From Sporomusa sp. KB1 (GTDB lineage Bacteria > Bacillota > Negativicutes > Sporomusales > Sporomusaceae), in the NCBI RefSeq assembly GCF_007830295.1, contig NZ_VLKC01000002.1:4571157-4635156 (forward strand): a stretch of DNA of 64,000 nucleotides. Direction: 5' to 3'. A model generated the notes under the pieces. The model was not told the origin of the DNA. It worked only from the letters and a program-made list of their open reading frames with translations, and made no database searches. Positions 29,527-37,189 of the stretch are shown here, in pieces. Within the stretch, counting starts at the first letter, position 1; each line of letters begins with the position of its first letter. A program made the position numbers and the translations under genes.

Positions 29527-29996
29527 TGGAAACAATTAAAACCTACGAAGGAAACTTAGTTGCTGAGGGATTAAAATTTGGTATTGTTATTGCCAGATTT
29601 AACGAGTTTATTACCAGTAAATTGCTGGGTGGCACCTTAGATGCACTAAAACGCCATGGCGCCAGCACAGACAATGTGGAGATTGCCTGGGTACCAGGTG
29701 CTTTTGAAATTCCCCTTGCTGCAAAAAAAATGGCTGTAAGCAAAAAATATGATGCCGTCATTTGCCTGGGTACAGTTATCAGAGGCAGCACTAGTCATTA
29801 CGACTATGTCTGTGCCGAAGTATCCAAAGGCGTAGCTCATGTTGGTTTAGAGAGCGGTGTTCCCACACTCTTTGGTGTGCTTACAACCGATACCATTGAA
29901 CAAGCTATTGAACGCGCTGGCACCAAAGCAGGCAATAAAGGCTTTGACGCCGCTGTTTCCGCTATTGAAATGGCCAATCTGCTCAAAGGATTATAG
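29526..29996 (+). CDS. ribH: 6,7-dimethyl-8-ribityllumazine synthase
   Basis: A 156-residue lumazine synthase that forms icosahedral or pentameric assemblies. Motifs are [35 protein letters not shown] and [11 protein letters not shown]. It completes the operon ribD-ribE-ribBA-ribH, controlled by the FMN riboswitch. The start codon overlaps the ribBA stop by one base. Confidence 0.96.
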   Translation: METIKTYEGNLVAEGLKFGIVIARFNEFITSKLLGGTLDALKRHGASTDNVEIAWVPGAFEIPLAAKKMAVSKKYDAVICLGTVIRGSTSHYDYVCAEVSKGVAHVGLESGVPTLFGVLTTDTIEQAIERAGTKAGNKGFDAAVSAIEMANLLKGL

Positions 29997-30013
29997 TTCC
30001 AGGGAGGGTAACT

Positions 30014-30571
30014 ATGAAAATAGGCATAATCAGCGATACTCACGGTTGTCTGGAAACCTGGGAAAAAGTATTTACTGCATATTTTCAGGATTCCGACCTA
30101 ATCATCCATGCCGGTGATGTTCTTTATCATGGCCCGCGTAACACCATTCCTGCCGAATATAATCCGAAGCAGCTGGCAGAGGTTCTTAACAACTGCCCGG
30201 TGCCGATTGTAACTGCCTGTGGTAACTGTGACGCCGAAGTTGACAGTATGGTGCTTAAACTGCCTATTCAATCACCATATTCTTACCTACTGCTAAACGG
30301 CTTACGAATTGTTGTCACTCATGGCCACAATCTTACTGATGAAGCTAAACAGGAGTTGGCAAAGCGCCTGAAGGCCAATATCTTTATTACTGGTCATACC
30401 CATATTGCCACAATGGAAAAGCTTGATGGAATTATTTATTTGAATCCAGGCTCACCTGGCATGACCAAACGACCGGATGGTCGCGGTACCATTGCCTGGA
30501 TAAATGACAATCAAGTTGAAATACTAGAGATAGCAACAGGTCAGCCTCTTATTTCCGAGGTTTTGGCCTAG
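30014..30571 (+). CDS. YfcE-family metallophosphodiesterase
   Basis: A 185-residue calcineurin-like phosphoesterase with the metal-binding motifs SDTHG, HAGDVLYHGP, CGNCD, THGH and GHTH. This matches the YfcE / MJ0936 group of Mn-dependent phosphodiesterases, active on artificial esters with the natural substrate unclear. The start follows CCAGGGAGGGTAACT, 17 bases after ribH, so it may be read through from the riboflavin operon. Confidence 0.9.
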   Translation: MKIGIISDTHGCLETWEKVFTAYFQDSDLIIHAGDVLYHGPRNTIPAEYNPKQLAEVLNNCPVPIVTACGNCDAEVDSMVLKLPIQSPYSYLLLNGLRIVVTHGHNLTDEAKQELAKRLKANIFITGHTHIATMEKLDGIIYLNPGSPGMTKRPDGRGTIAWINDNQVEILEIATGQPLISEVLA

Positions 30572-30592
30572 TATCCGGAGGTTTAAGAAACT

Positions 30593-31456
30593 ATGCACGA
30601 CCATCTTATCCGGGCGACAGCGCCCGGAATTCGTGCCTTTGCGGCTATTACCACTAATCTAGTGGAAGAAGCACGGGGGCGGCATAATTGTTATCCTACA
30701 GCTACAGCTGCGCTGGGGCGCACCATGACAGGGGCATTATTATTGGCTGCCAACTTAAAAACAGCCGAAAGCATAACTGTAAGGATATCTGGCGACGGGC
30801 CGTTAAAAGAGATCGTGGCTGATGCCTATCCTGATGGCTCAGTACGTGGTTATGTCAGAAATCCCTTTGTCGATCTACCACTTAATCAGGGTAAATGGGA
30901 TGTCGGACAGGCTGTAGGGAAGGGGCACATCTATGTCACCCGCTTTGTTGGCCTCAAGCAGCCCTTTACAGGCAGTGCAGAACTAGTCTCAGGCGAAATA
31001 GCGGAAGATATAACCCAGTATCTTGCCGTATCAGAACAGACGCCGTCAAGCGTTGCGTTAGGCGTTTTGATTGCCCCTGACACAACTGTAGCGGCGGCAG
31101 GCGGATTTTTTATTCAAGCATTGCCAGGTGCAGAAGAAACTGCACTGGCTCAACTTGAAGATAATCTTCGGCAGCTGCCGCCAGTTTCACAAATGATTAG
31201 TAGTGGTAAAGATGCTAAAGGGATCTTAGAAATGCTATTTGCCGGACTGCCAATCACCTGCTATGACTCCCTGGAACTTACGTTTAACTGTCAATGTTCC
31301 CGGGAAAGAGTGGAAAATATGCTCATTAGTCTTGGCGCTGACGAAATTAAAGCAATGATTATTGAAGGCCAGGCAGAAGTCTGTTGTCATTTTTGCAGCG
31401 AAAAGTATCAATTTTCCGCTCAGGAACTTACTGCTATTTTGCAAGAAATCGTATAA
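30593..31456 (+). CDS. hslO: Redox-regulated chaperone Hsp33
   Basis: A 287-residue holdase chaperone. The N-terminal domain is followed by the C-terminal zinc switch: CQC near residue 236 and CHFC about 30 residues later, the CxC-x(n)-CxxC arrangement that is oxidised under stress. The start follows CCGGAGG. The last 510 bases plus the terminator (30948-31506) are duplicated, in shortened form, at 36502-36752. The gene is intact, but its 3' part could come from an incoming segment (see findings). Confidence 0.95.
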   Translation: MHDHLIRATAPGIRAFAAITTNLVEEARGRHNCYPTATAALGRTMTGALLLAANLKTAESITVRISGDGPLKEIVADAYPDGSVRGYVRNPFVDLPLNQGKWDVGQAVGKGHIYVTRFVGLKQPFTGSAELVSGEIAEDITQYLAVSEQTPSSVALGVLIAPDTTVAAAGGFFIQALPGAEETALAQLEDNLRQLPPVSQMISSGKDAKGILEMLFAGLPITCYDSLELTFNCQCSRERVENMLISLGADEIKAMIIEGQAEVCCHFCSEKYQFSAQELTAILQEIV

Positions 31457-31506
31457 TAAGCAAACCAAAAACAGCGGTGTAACTATCGCTGTTTTTTTGC
31501 ATTATA
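30948..31506 (+). repeat. Left copy of the hslO 3'-end direct repeat
   Basis: This stretch contains hslO codons from about 119 to the stop plus terminator and the following GCATTATA. It reappears as a shorter copy at 36502-36752 in the same orientation. The first 175 bases align with about eight substitutions and a 3-base insertion. The right copy then lacks about 311 bases, joined at an AGAA microhomology. Homology ends sharply at both sides. Confidence 0.85.
31467..31498 (+). terminator. Terminator of hslO
   Basis: AAACAGCG (31468-31475) pairs with CGCTGTTT (31487-31494), followed by T residues. A related terminator with a compensating extra C-G pair lies at 36713-36744. Confidence 0.88.
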
Positions 31507-31514
31507 GTGAACTC

Positions 31515-31853
31515 TGTGAGGGGTTTTACTTTTGGCATTGCCCCAAGTAACAAAAGGTCTAAGCCCTAAGCCTCCAAAGGCTGAAAAGCCGGGCGATATT
31601 CCTAAAATCCGTAAACTCGCTATGCTCAAACAGTACGGATTTTTTAACGGAATACCGCCCGGCTTTTCTCCTGCGGAACGCTTTTCCGGCAAAGTCCAGG
31701 GGGTTACGGGAGTTACGAGGGGTGCAGGGGTACCACCTTATGGGGATACAATTTCTTTAAGGCAAGGAGGTGGCGAAAAGAAGACTATCGTCATAGTCCT
31801 CTTCGGCAAAATGCTTATATAGCTTCACAGTGCAATCGTATAGCCGTTCTTCT
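31515..31853. repeat. Non-coding repeat-like region with an 86-nt hairpin
   Basis: No convincing gene is present between hslO and the LysR gene. The open frames read here are short and mirror one another because of a palindrome. GAAAAGCCGGGCGATATTCC (31583-31602) pairs with 31649-31668 at 19 of 20 positions, and inside it AAAATCCGTA (31604-31613) pairs with TACGGATTTT (31634-31643). The first part, 31515-31546, matches 35331-35362 at about 29 of 32 bases. This looks like a dispersed repeat element. Its family is not known to me. Confidence 0.6.
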
Positions 31854-32756
31854 TCAAAAAGAAGACCAGGATTGAAATACGCCAAAAATTTCTTGGAGAT
31901 ATTGATCAAGAATACGAATACTTTTCATAGTGGACTCATTGGGAAATTTGTGAATCACTTGCAAACATCGCCACCCTGGTATTTTCTCGGATAACTTTTG
32001 AAGTACAAACGGGTTGGACTGAATAAGCTGCTTCCCTACGGAAGCAGGAACAATGGCCCAATGTTGCATATCCTTCATAAAGACGGGAATCAGACCCGCA
32101 TTATCCAAATGAATGCGCGATGGACAGACAGGATCCCACCATTGGTCATGTTTAAATTGAAATTCTTTATTTAAATTTACATAGATTTCATAGCAAGGAT
32201 TTAGGTCTTTTTTATCAACACTGTCACCAGTCTGTCGCTCAGGAGCCGCCAAACGCAACAAGACCATATCTTCTGTAAAAATTGGTTTAACAGTAACACT
32301 TGGCGATACAATCTCACGCACCACAAATGCCACGTCCATTTCACGGCTTTCAATGCTATGAAAAGCTTCCTGTGTATGCTGGGTACGAATTTGCAGGCGT
32401 ATCGGCGGAGAGTATTGACTGAGTCTGTGATAAACAGGAGGCAAAACAAAATGACTCAAACTTTCAGCAACACTAATGGAAAGAGCCAATTGAGGACCGT
32501 TAGTTTGTAAAATTTGCGTTTCCCGCCTCAATGCATCCAACCGCTCCGCAATGCTAAAAAAACTTTCTCCCATAGGAGTCAGACTAATTTTTTTTAGTCC
32601 TTTCTTTCGCTCCATTAATAATCCGCCCATCTCTTCTTCCAATGTCTTGAGCCGGTAACTTACGGTGGCCTGCGATAGATGCAGCAGATTGGCAGCTTTG
32701 CTAATGCTTTGAGTCTGTACAATAGCTATAAAAGCTTCAATTCCAAGAAAATACAT
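31854..32756 (-). CDS. LysR-family transcriptional regulator
   Basis: A 300-residue regulator with an N-terminal winged helix-turn-helix (AFIAIVQTQSISKAANLLHLSQATVSYRLKTLEEE region, residues about 8-45) and a C-terminal periplasmic-binding-like effector domain. The start is ATG 32756 after GAGGGTG. It is divergent from the EamA transporter gene, the usual layout when a LysR protein controls its neighbour. The effector is unknown. It lies in the accessory block between the hslO repeats. Confidence 0.9.
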   Translation of the reverse strand: MYFLGIEAFIAIVQTQSISKAANLLHLSQATVSYRLKTLEEEMGGLLMERKKGLKKISLTPMGESFFSIAERLDALRRETQILQTNGPQLALSISVAESLSHFVLPPVYHRLSQYSPPIRLQIRTQHTQEAFHSIESREMDVAFVVREIVSPSVTVKPIFTEDMVLLRLAAPERQTGDSVDKKDLNPCYEIYVNLNKEFQFKHDQWWDPVCPSRIHLDNAGLIPVFMKDMQHWAIVPASVGKQLIQSNPFVLQKLSEKIPGWRCLQVIHKFPNESTMKSIRILDQYLQEIFGVFQSWSSF

Positions 32757-32782
32757 CAATAAACACCCTCTAATTATAGAAA

Positions 32783-32792
32783 ATATTAATAT
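32783..32792. promoter_or_regulatory. Candidate LysR operator palindrome
   Basis: ATATTAATAT, a perfect 10-base palindrome, lies in the 129-base divergent region between the LysR and EamA genes. LysR boxes are often AT-rich interrupted palindromes (T-N11-A). In AT-rich DNA such a site can occur by chance, so this is a weak call. Confidence 0.3.
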
Positions 32793-32885
32793 AAATCACA
32801 AATTATTTGAGTTTTACAAGAAGCATCTATATGTTTAAAATTATCATGAATGAATCTATTAGTCAATTTTATTGGAGGGATGTAA

Positions 32886-33746
32886 ATGACAGGGCTCGCT
32901 ATTGCTTTTGTACTAGTGGCCGCTTTCGCTCATGCCGGATGGAACTATCTATCGAAAAGAGCAGCAGGAGGAACAGCTTTTATCTGGTTATTCGCCAGTA
33001 TGTCGGTCTTAATTTATCTGCCCTTAGCCTGTTGGATTGTATTCATACAACAACCTGTTATCGGCTGGCATCAGTTGGCCTTTATGGTCGGCAGTGCTGC
33101 TCTTCATTCTTTGTATTTTATCTTACTGGACAAGGGATATACTGTTGGCGACCTATCGCTGGTCTATCCTTTAGCCCGCGGCACAGGTCCCATGCTTTCG
33201 ACCATTGCTGCCATTGTATTTCTTGGCGAGCAACCATCTCTCATTGCACTACTAGGAGCCGGATTAATTGGACTGGGAATTATTATAATGACCGGAAATC
33301 CCCTGGAAATAAAAAAAACTGCCGCCTATAAACCCATTTTTTTTGCCATACTGTGTGGTACGGTGATTGCCGCTTACACGATTTCAGACAAATTGGCTGT
33401 TAGCACTTTTTTGATTCCTCCGCTATTACTGGATTGGTCAGCCAATTTAGGCCGGACATGTATGTTAACTCCATATGCATTTAGAAATTGGAACAGCATA
33501 AAAGAGCAATGGAAAATTCATAAATTGGAAATTTTAGGCGTTGCGATACTATGTCCGTTGGCCTACATTTTGGTCTTGTCTGCTATGGTTTTTAGTCCCG
33601 TAAGTTATATCGCACCGGCAAGAGAAATCAGTATTTTAATCGGAACTTTTATGGGAGCTAAATTTCTTGCTGAAAAAAACATAAAACTGCGCCTTGCAGG
33701 GGCTACCGCAATACTTTGCGGCCTTGCGGCCTTGTCTGTTGGCTAA
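32886..33746 (+). CDS. EamA/DMT-family transporter
   Basis: A 286-residue membrane protein with about ten hydrophobic helices in two EamA halves (first half HAGWNYLSKRA, PLARGTGPMLSTIAA; second half SYIAPAREISILIGTFMGAKFLAE). DMT transporters move amino acids, sugars or other metabolites, often as exporters. The substrate cannot be told here. The start follows TTGGAGGGATGTAA. It is probably controlled by the divergent LysR regulator and ends at the terminator at 33790-33835. Confidence 0.9.
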   Translation: MTGLAIAFVLVAAFAHAGWNYLSKRAAGGTAFIWLFASMSVLIYLPLACWIVFIQQPVIGWHQLAFMVGSAALHSLYFILLDKGYTVGDLSLVYPLARGTGPMLSTIAAIVFLGEQPSLIALLGAGLIGLGIIIMTGNPLEIKKTAAYKPIFFAILCGTVIAAYTISDKLAVSTFLIPPLLLDWSANLGRTCMLTPYAFRNWNSIKEQWKIHKLEILGVAILCPLAYILVLSAMVFSPVSYIAPAREISILIGTFMGAKFLAEKNIKLRLAGATAILCGLAALSVG

Positions 33747-33789
33747 CTTAAAGACATTTTTTAATTAAAACTTTGCTAACATGGAATAC

Positions 33790-33835
33790 AAAAGCCAGTA
33801 ACCCGGGGAAAGACCCAGTGTTCCTGGCTTTTACT
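33790..33835 (+). terminator. Terminator of the EamA gene
   Basis: AAAAGCCAG (33790-33798) pairs with CTGGCTTTT (33824-33832) around a 25-base loop, and the stem ends in T residues. Confidence 0.7.
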
Positions 33836-34070
33836 ATTTATATAATCGGTTGTTTTCGGACGTACCAGGGGCGAGTGAATAAACAAGCATGGTGGTTAAT
33901 TTATTTTTTGTAAAAAGCAGGAATTTATTGTTATTTTGTGGTAGTAATTATAATATTACACAATTTTATAAGAAATAAACAATTTATAAGGGGTGATGCC
34001 AACTAAGCAAATCTCAAAGAAAAAGCACCGTTTCACGATACCATTATGAGAGGAGATGGAATCCGGCTTA
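33836..34070 (+). other. Gap before the TctC gene, with a possible promoter
   Basis: No gene is visible. A consensus-like TATAAT lies at 33949-33954 with TTGTTA at 33928-33933 (15-base spacing, short). GAGAGGAG at 34048-34055 is the nearest ribosome-like site to the next gene. Confidence 0.4.
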
Positions 34071-35093
34071 ATGAATTCAAAACGGCTTTTACTTATTGGA
34101 ATTACCAGCCTATTAGGCATGACAATCACGCTAGGAGGTTGTGGCATGGGAGCAAAAGAGAGTATGGTTTCTGAAAAATATCCGGCAAAACCCATTACGA
34201 TAATTGTGCCGTTTGCCGCTGGCGGTAGCTCAGACATAATAGCACGAATGCTGGAAAAGCCAGCTCTAAAACAATTCGGACAATCGTTTATTGTTGTTAA
34301 TATGCCTGGTGGAGCAGCTACAATTGGTATGAACGAATTAGCCGGAGCTAAACCAGATGGATATACAATTGGAATTGTTGGCGCTAGTGTATTTTTACAA
34401 CCTTTATACGGACAAACCAGATACCATTATCCTTCTGCGTTGGAACCATTAGTTCAAACTACATCTATGCCTATGGTTTTGGCCACTCTTTCGGAGAAAC
34501 CTTGGAAGAACCTTAATGAATTAGTCAGCTATGCGAAACAACATCCAGGTGAAATAAAATATGGGCATAATGGTTTAGGTTCGGCACCACATATTACAGG
34601 AGAGATGGTTGCTAAAGAAGCAGGTATTTCGATAGTACCGGTTCCATTTAAGGGTGATTCAGAAGCACTTGCTGCACTTTTAGGTGGGCATGTGCAATTG
34701 ATAGTTGCCGCCACTCCTTCTGCTTTAAAGGAACATATACAGAACGGCACAATCCGAATACTGGGAGTTGCAGAAAAAGATAGATTAAGTATTCCCGGAT
34801 TTGAAGATGTTCCCACTTTCAACGAACAAGGGCTTAATGTCGCTTTTAGTCTTTGGAATGGTATCGCTGCCCCCAAGGGCATGCCACTAGCGGAAAAGGC
34901 CAGGCTGGCAGCCGGGCTAAGGGAAATGATCAATGACCCTGACTTCAAAAAGAACATGGAGGAACTGGGAATGTCAGTCCAGTATATGGGGCCTGAGGAT
35001 TTTAGTGAAAGATGGATAGAAGATAATGCAAAATTAACGAAAATAGTAAAAGAGACCGGAATTGCAGAACTTATTGCGTCTCAGAAAAAATAA
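34071..35093 (+). CDS. TctC/Bug-type substrate-binding lipoprotein
   Basis: A 340-residue tripartite tricarboxylate transporter (TTT) receptor: KPITIIVPFAAGGSSDIIARM near the N-terminus, a typical mid-region (YGHNGLGSAPHITGEM, VPFKGDSEALAALLGG) and a C-terminal FSERWIEDNA. The N-terminus has a lipoprotein signal with lipobox LGGC at about residue 22-25. The start is uncertain: ATG 34071 is 15 bases from GAGAGGAG and the in-frame ATG at 34056 abuts it. The membrane partners TctA and TctB are absent nearby, so it is an orphan receptor in this window. Confidence 0.88.
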   Translation: MNSKRLLLIGITSLLGMTITLGGCGMGAKESMVSEKYPAKPITIIVPFAAGGSSDIIARMLEKPALKQFGQSFIVVNMPGGAATIGMNELAGAKPDGYTIGIVGASVFLQPLYGQTRYHYPSALEPLVQTTSMPMVLATLSEKPWKNLNELVSYAKQHPGEIKYGHNGLGSAPHITGEMVAKEAGISIVPVPFKGDSEALAALLGGHVQLIVAATPSALKEHIQNGTIRILGVAEKDRLSIPGFEDVPTFNEQGLNVAFSLWNGIAAPKGMPLAEKARLAAGLREMINDPDFKKNMEELGMSVQYMGPEDFSERWIEDNAKLTKIVKETGIAELIASQKK

Positions 35094-35638
35094 TCGTGGG
35101 CCGAAAGCCAAAACGACGCAAATTATAAGCGACAAATCAAGACCACCCCATAAAACGGGTAATCCTGATCATAGATAGGGGTGTCGCCAACATTTCCGAC
35201 AAATTCCACGCTAATAGAAAATATATGCGAATTTCATACGTTAAGGAAGTTGTAGCAGGAATAAAGCCGTTTTCCCATACGACCGGCTTGACCGAAATTA
35301 GGCGATAGTTGGAGACGTTATGGAATACAAGGAGAGGGGTTTTACTTTTGGCATTGGCCCAAAAGTTGGATTGAATTTTGAAAGTACTGAGATTTTACGT
35401 TGACACCTATATGAAAATATAAAATAATGGAAAATAATCAGAAGATGGTTATTGCTTATTCGTTTTATATGGGGTAACGCCAACATTTTCGACAAAACCC
35501 ACGCTAAGACAAAAACTGGATGAAAAGTCGAATTTTCACCCACTCTAAGCTATAACGAATCTTTACATATAGTGGTATAATTTAGAAATACGTTATTATA
35601 GAATAGTAGTAAATTGTGAACTGAAGATAATTATATTA
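35094..35638. repeat. Non-coding stretch with two kinds of repeat fragment
   Basis: No gene is supported in this 545-base gap. An imperfect direct repeat occurs at 35177-35220 and 35470-35514: GCCAACATTT(C/T)CGACAAA followed by CCACGCTAA, with 36 of 44 bases equal. A third fragment at 35331-35362 matches 31515-31546. The pattern suggests decayed dispersed elements, not a gene. Confidence 0.55.
35573..35581 (+). promoter_or_regulatory. Extended -10 promoter for the methyltransferase gene
   Basis: TGGTATAAT combines a TGn extension with a consensus -10 element at 35576-35581, about 58 bases before the methyltransferase start. No good -35 element is seen at 17 bases. Confidence 0.45.
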
Positions 35639-36466
35639 ATGGAGGGTGTCGGCATAGACAAGAATTCTGATTATAGAACAAACATTATAGGTGCTGGCGA
35701 GGTTGGCTGCGCCAGCTCGATCGACATGGACAAGCAGTTTGTTTATAAAACAAACTGCTTCTTTTGGGACACAAAAGGAAATGATGTTTTAGGAGCAATC
35801 TCGCTTCCTTTTTATGGAGCGTTTGTCTCAGAAGAAAAATGCCAACTTTTTGGCGATATATCAGGAAAAAAGATGCTGGAGATAGGCTGTGGAACCGGTC
35901 ATTCCTTGCAATATCAGGGGGAACGCAAAGCATCTGAACTATGGGGTATGGATATATCAGAAAAACAAATCGAAAAGGCAAAGCAACATTTGACGGCATG
36001 CGGTCTTTCAGCAAAATTGATCTGTTGTCCCATGGAAGAAGAATGTGGCATACCAGTGGATTATTTTGACTTTGTTTATTCGATTTATGCCATAGGCTGG
36101 ACCACCGACCTTGAGGGTACTTTTTGCCGGATCGCTTCTTACCTTAAAAAAGACGGCGCATTTATTTTCAGTTGGTCTCACCCTATACACAAATGTGTTG
36201 TTGCAGAAAATAATATACTTGCTTTTAAAAAATGTTATTTCGATGAATCTTGGTATTCGGTATCTCTTGATGAAGGTGCGCTAACATTATCAGACCGTAA
36301 ACTATCAACCTATGTGAATGCGTTGGCAAAAGCGGGATTTGTAATTGAACAAATGATTGAGCAATCTGATGATGAAATTATGCAATCGCGGGACGATAAC
36401 AGCGATTTTTCCCAAAAAGCAAAGATGCTTCCTATAACTTTTGTAGTCAAAGCAAGAAAACTATAA
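35639..36466 (+). CDS. Class I SAM-dependent methyltransferase
   Basis: A 275-residue protein whose Rossmann motif I, MLEIGCGTGHSLQ, and following MDISEKQIEKAK mark a Methyltransf_11/25-type enzyme of unknown substrate. The start is unclear. ATG 35639 has only a poor ribosome site; Met30 (35726) would give a 246-residue protein starting MDKQFVYKTNCFFW. A perfect 13-bp hairpin (35732-35760) lies just after that second start. It is in the accessory block between the hslO repeats and has no obvious partner. Confidence 0.85.
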   Translation: MEGVGIDKNSDYRTNIIGAGEVGCASSIDMDKQFVYKTNCFFWDTKGNDVLGAISLPFYGAFVSEEKCQLFGDISGKKMLEIGCGTGHSLQYQGERKASELWGMDISEKQIEKAKQHLTACGLSAKLICCPMEEECGIPVDYFDFVYSIYAIGWTTDLEGTFCRIASYLKKDGAFIFSWSHPIHKCVVAENNILAFKKCYFDESWYSVSLDEGALTLSDRKLSTYVNALAKAGFVIEQMIEQSDDEIMQSRDDNSDFSQKAKMLPITFVVKARKL

Positions 36467-36501
36467 GAGTACAGTATAAGCATTTTCAGTACCAAAACTA
36501 C

Positions 36502-36752
36502 TTGGCCTCAAGCAACCCTTTACAGGCATTGCAGAACTAGTCTCAGGCAAAATAGCGGAAGATATAACCCAATATCTTGCCGTATCAGAACAGACGCCAT
36601 CAAGCGTTGCGTTAGGCGTTTTGATTGCCCCTGACACAACAACCGTAGCGGCGGCAGGCGGATTTTTTACTCAACCATTACCAGAGGTAGAAATCGGATA
36701 ATAAGCAAACAAAAACCAGCGGTATACATATCGCTGGTTTTTTTGCATTATA
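36502..36752 (+). pseudogene. Truncated copy of the hslO 3' end with its terminator
   Basis: In-frame translation reads [21 protein letters not shown] and continues like Hsp33 for about 60 residues, then jumps to the last codons and a stop. It has no start codon, lacks the first 118 codons, and has an internal loss of about 311 bases that removes all four zinc cysteines. It carries one extra codon (Thr) and several substitutions relative to hslO at 30593. It lies immediately before the convergent rpmB. Confidence 0.85.
36713..36744 (+). terminator. Terminator of the hslO pseudogene copy
   Basis: AAACCAGCG (36713-36721) pairs with CGCTGGTTT (36732-36740), then T residues. Relative to the terminator at 31467 an extra C-G pair is present on both arms, so pairing has been kept. 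Confidence 0.8.
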
Positions 36753-36754
36753 AT

Positions 36755-36785
36755 AAATAAAAAAGGACTTGGTTAATCAAGTCCT
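36755..36785 (-). terminator. Terminator of rpmB
   Basis: AGGACTTG (36764-36771) pairs with CAAGTCCT (36778-36785); on the - strand the stem is followed by a T-rich run (complement of 36755-36763). Confidence 0.8.
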
Positions 36786-36803
36786 CCAGTGCTTATATTG
36801 AGA

Positions 36804-36995
36804 TTATACCGCGCGTTGGATTTTACCGGAACGTAAGCAGCGAGTGCATACATTAACCCGTTTAATTTCACCTTTAACTAATGCTTTCACTCTTTGTATA
36901 TTAGGTTTCCAAGTGCGCTTGGTTTTAAGGTGAGAATGGCTGACATTGAAGCCGGAACGTTCACCTTTACCGCAAATTTCACATAAATTTGCCAT
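36804..36995 (-). CDS. rpmB: Ribosomal protein L28
   Basis: A 63-residue bL28 with CEICGKGERSGFNVSHSHLKT and a second Cys pair (CTRCLRSG), so this is the zinc-binding type. The ribosome site GGAGGTG precedes the ATG at 36995. It is a single gene and probably the original neighbour of hslO before the accessory block was gained. Confidence 0.96.
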   Translation of the reverse strand: MANLCEICGKGERSGFNVSHSHLKTKRTWKPNIQRVKALVKGEIKRVNVCTRCLRSGKIQRAV

Positions 36996-37189
36996 CTATT
37001 TACACCTCCTGTAGGAATCATCCTCATGTACTTAACGTGACTATTTTAGCACAATTTACTTATGATATGCAAGGGCAAATAAAATTTTCAACCGATATTT
37101 TCATAAATACCTGGCATTTAGTGTGCATCAGCAGGAATTATGCGTATTATATTGAAAATAGAAATAAGTAAATGAAGGGGGGCTTACCT

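Noticed and set aside
31532-31822. Open frame of 96 residues after hslO
   Set aside because: It lies over the long palindrome, has poor coding character, and the opposite strand gives a similar mirrored frame. It is a by-product of the inverted repeat.
32807-33331. Open frame of 174 residues overlapping the EamA gene
   Set aside because: It runs in another frame through the clear transporter gene and has low-complexity, non-family sequence; a shadow frame.
35177-35514. CRISPR array
   Set aside because: Only two imperfect copies about 290 bases apart, with no regular spacers.
35298-35543. Open frame of 81 residues on the - strand in the 545-base gap
   Set aside because: It spans the imperfect repeat fragments and has no ribosome site or recognisable motif; treated as repeat DNA.
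31507-36501. Prophage or conjugative element
   Set aside because: No integrase, capsid, terminase, relaxase or transfer gene is present; only the repeat-bracketed block is supported.
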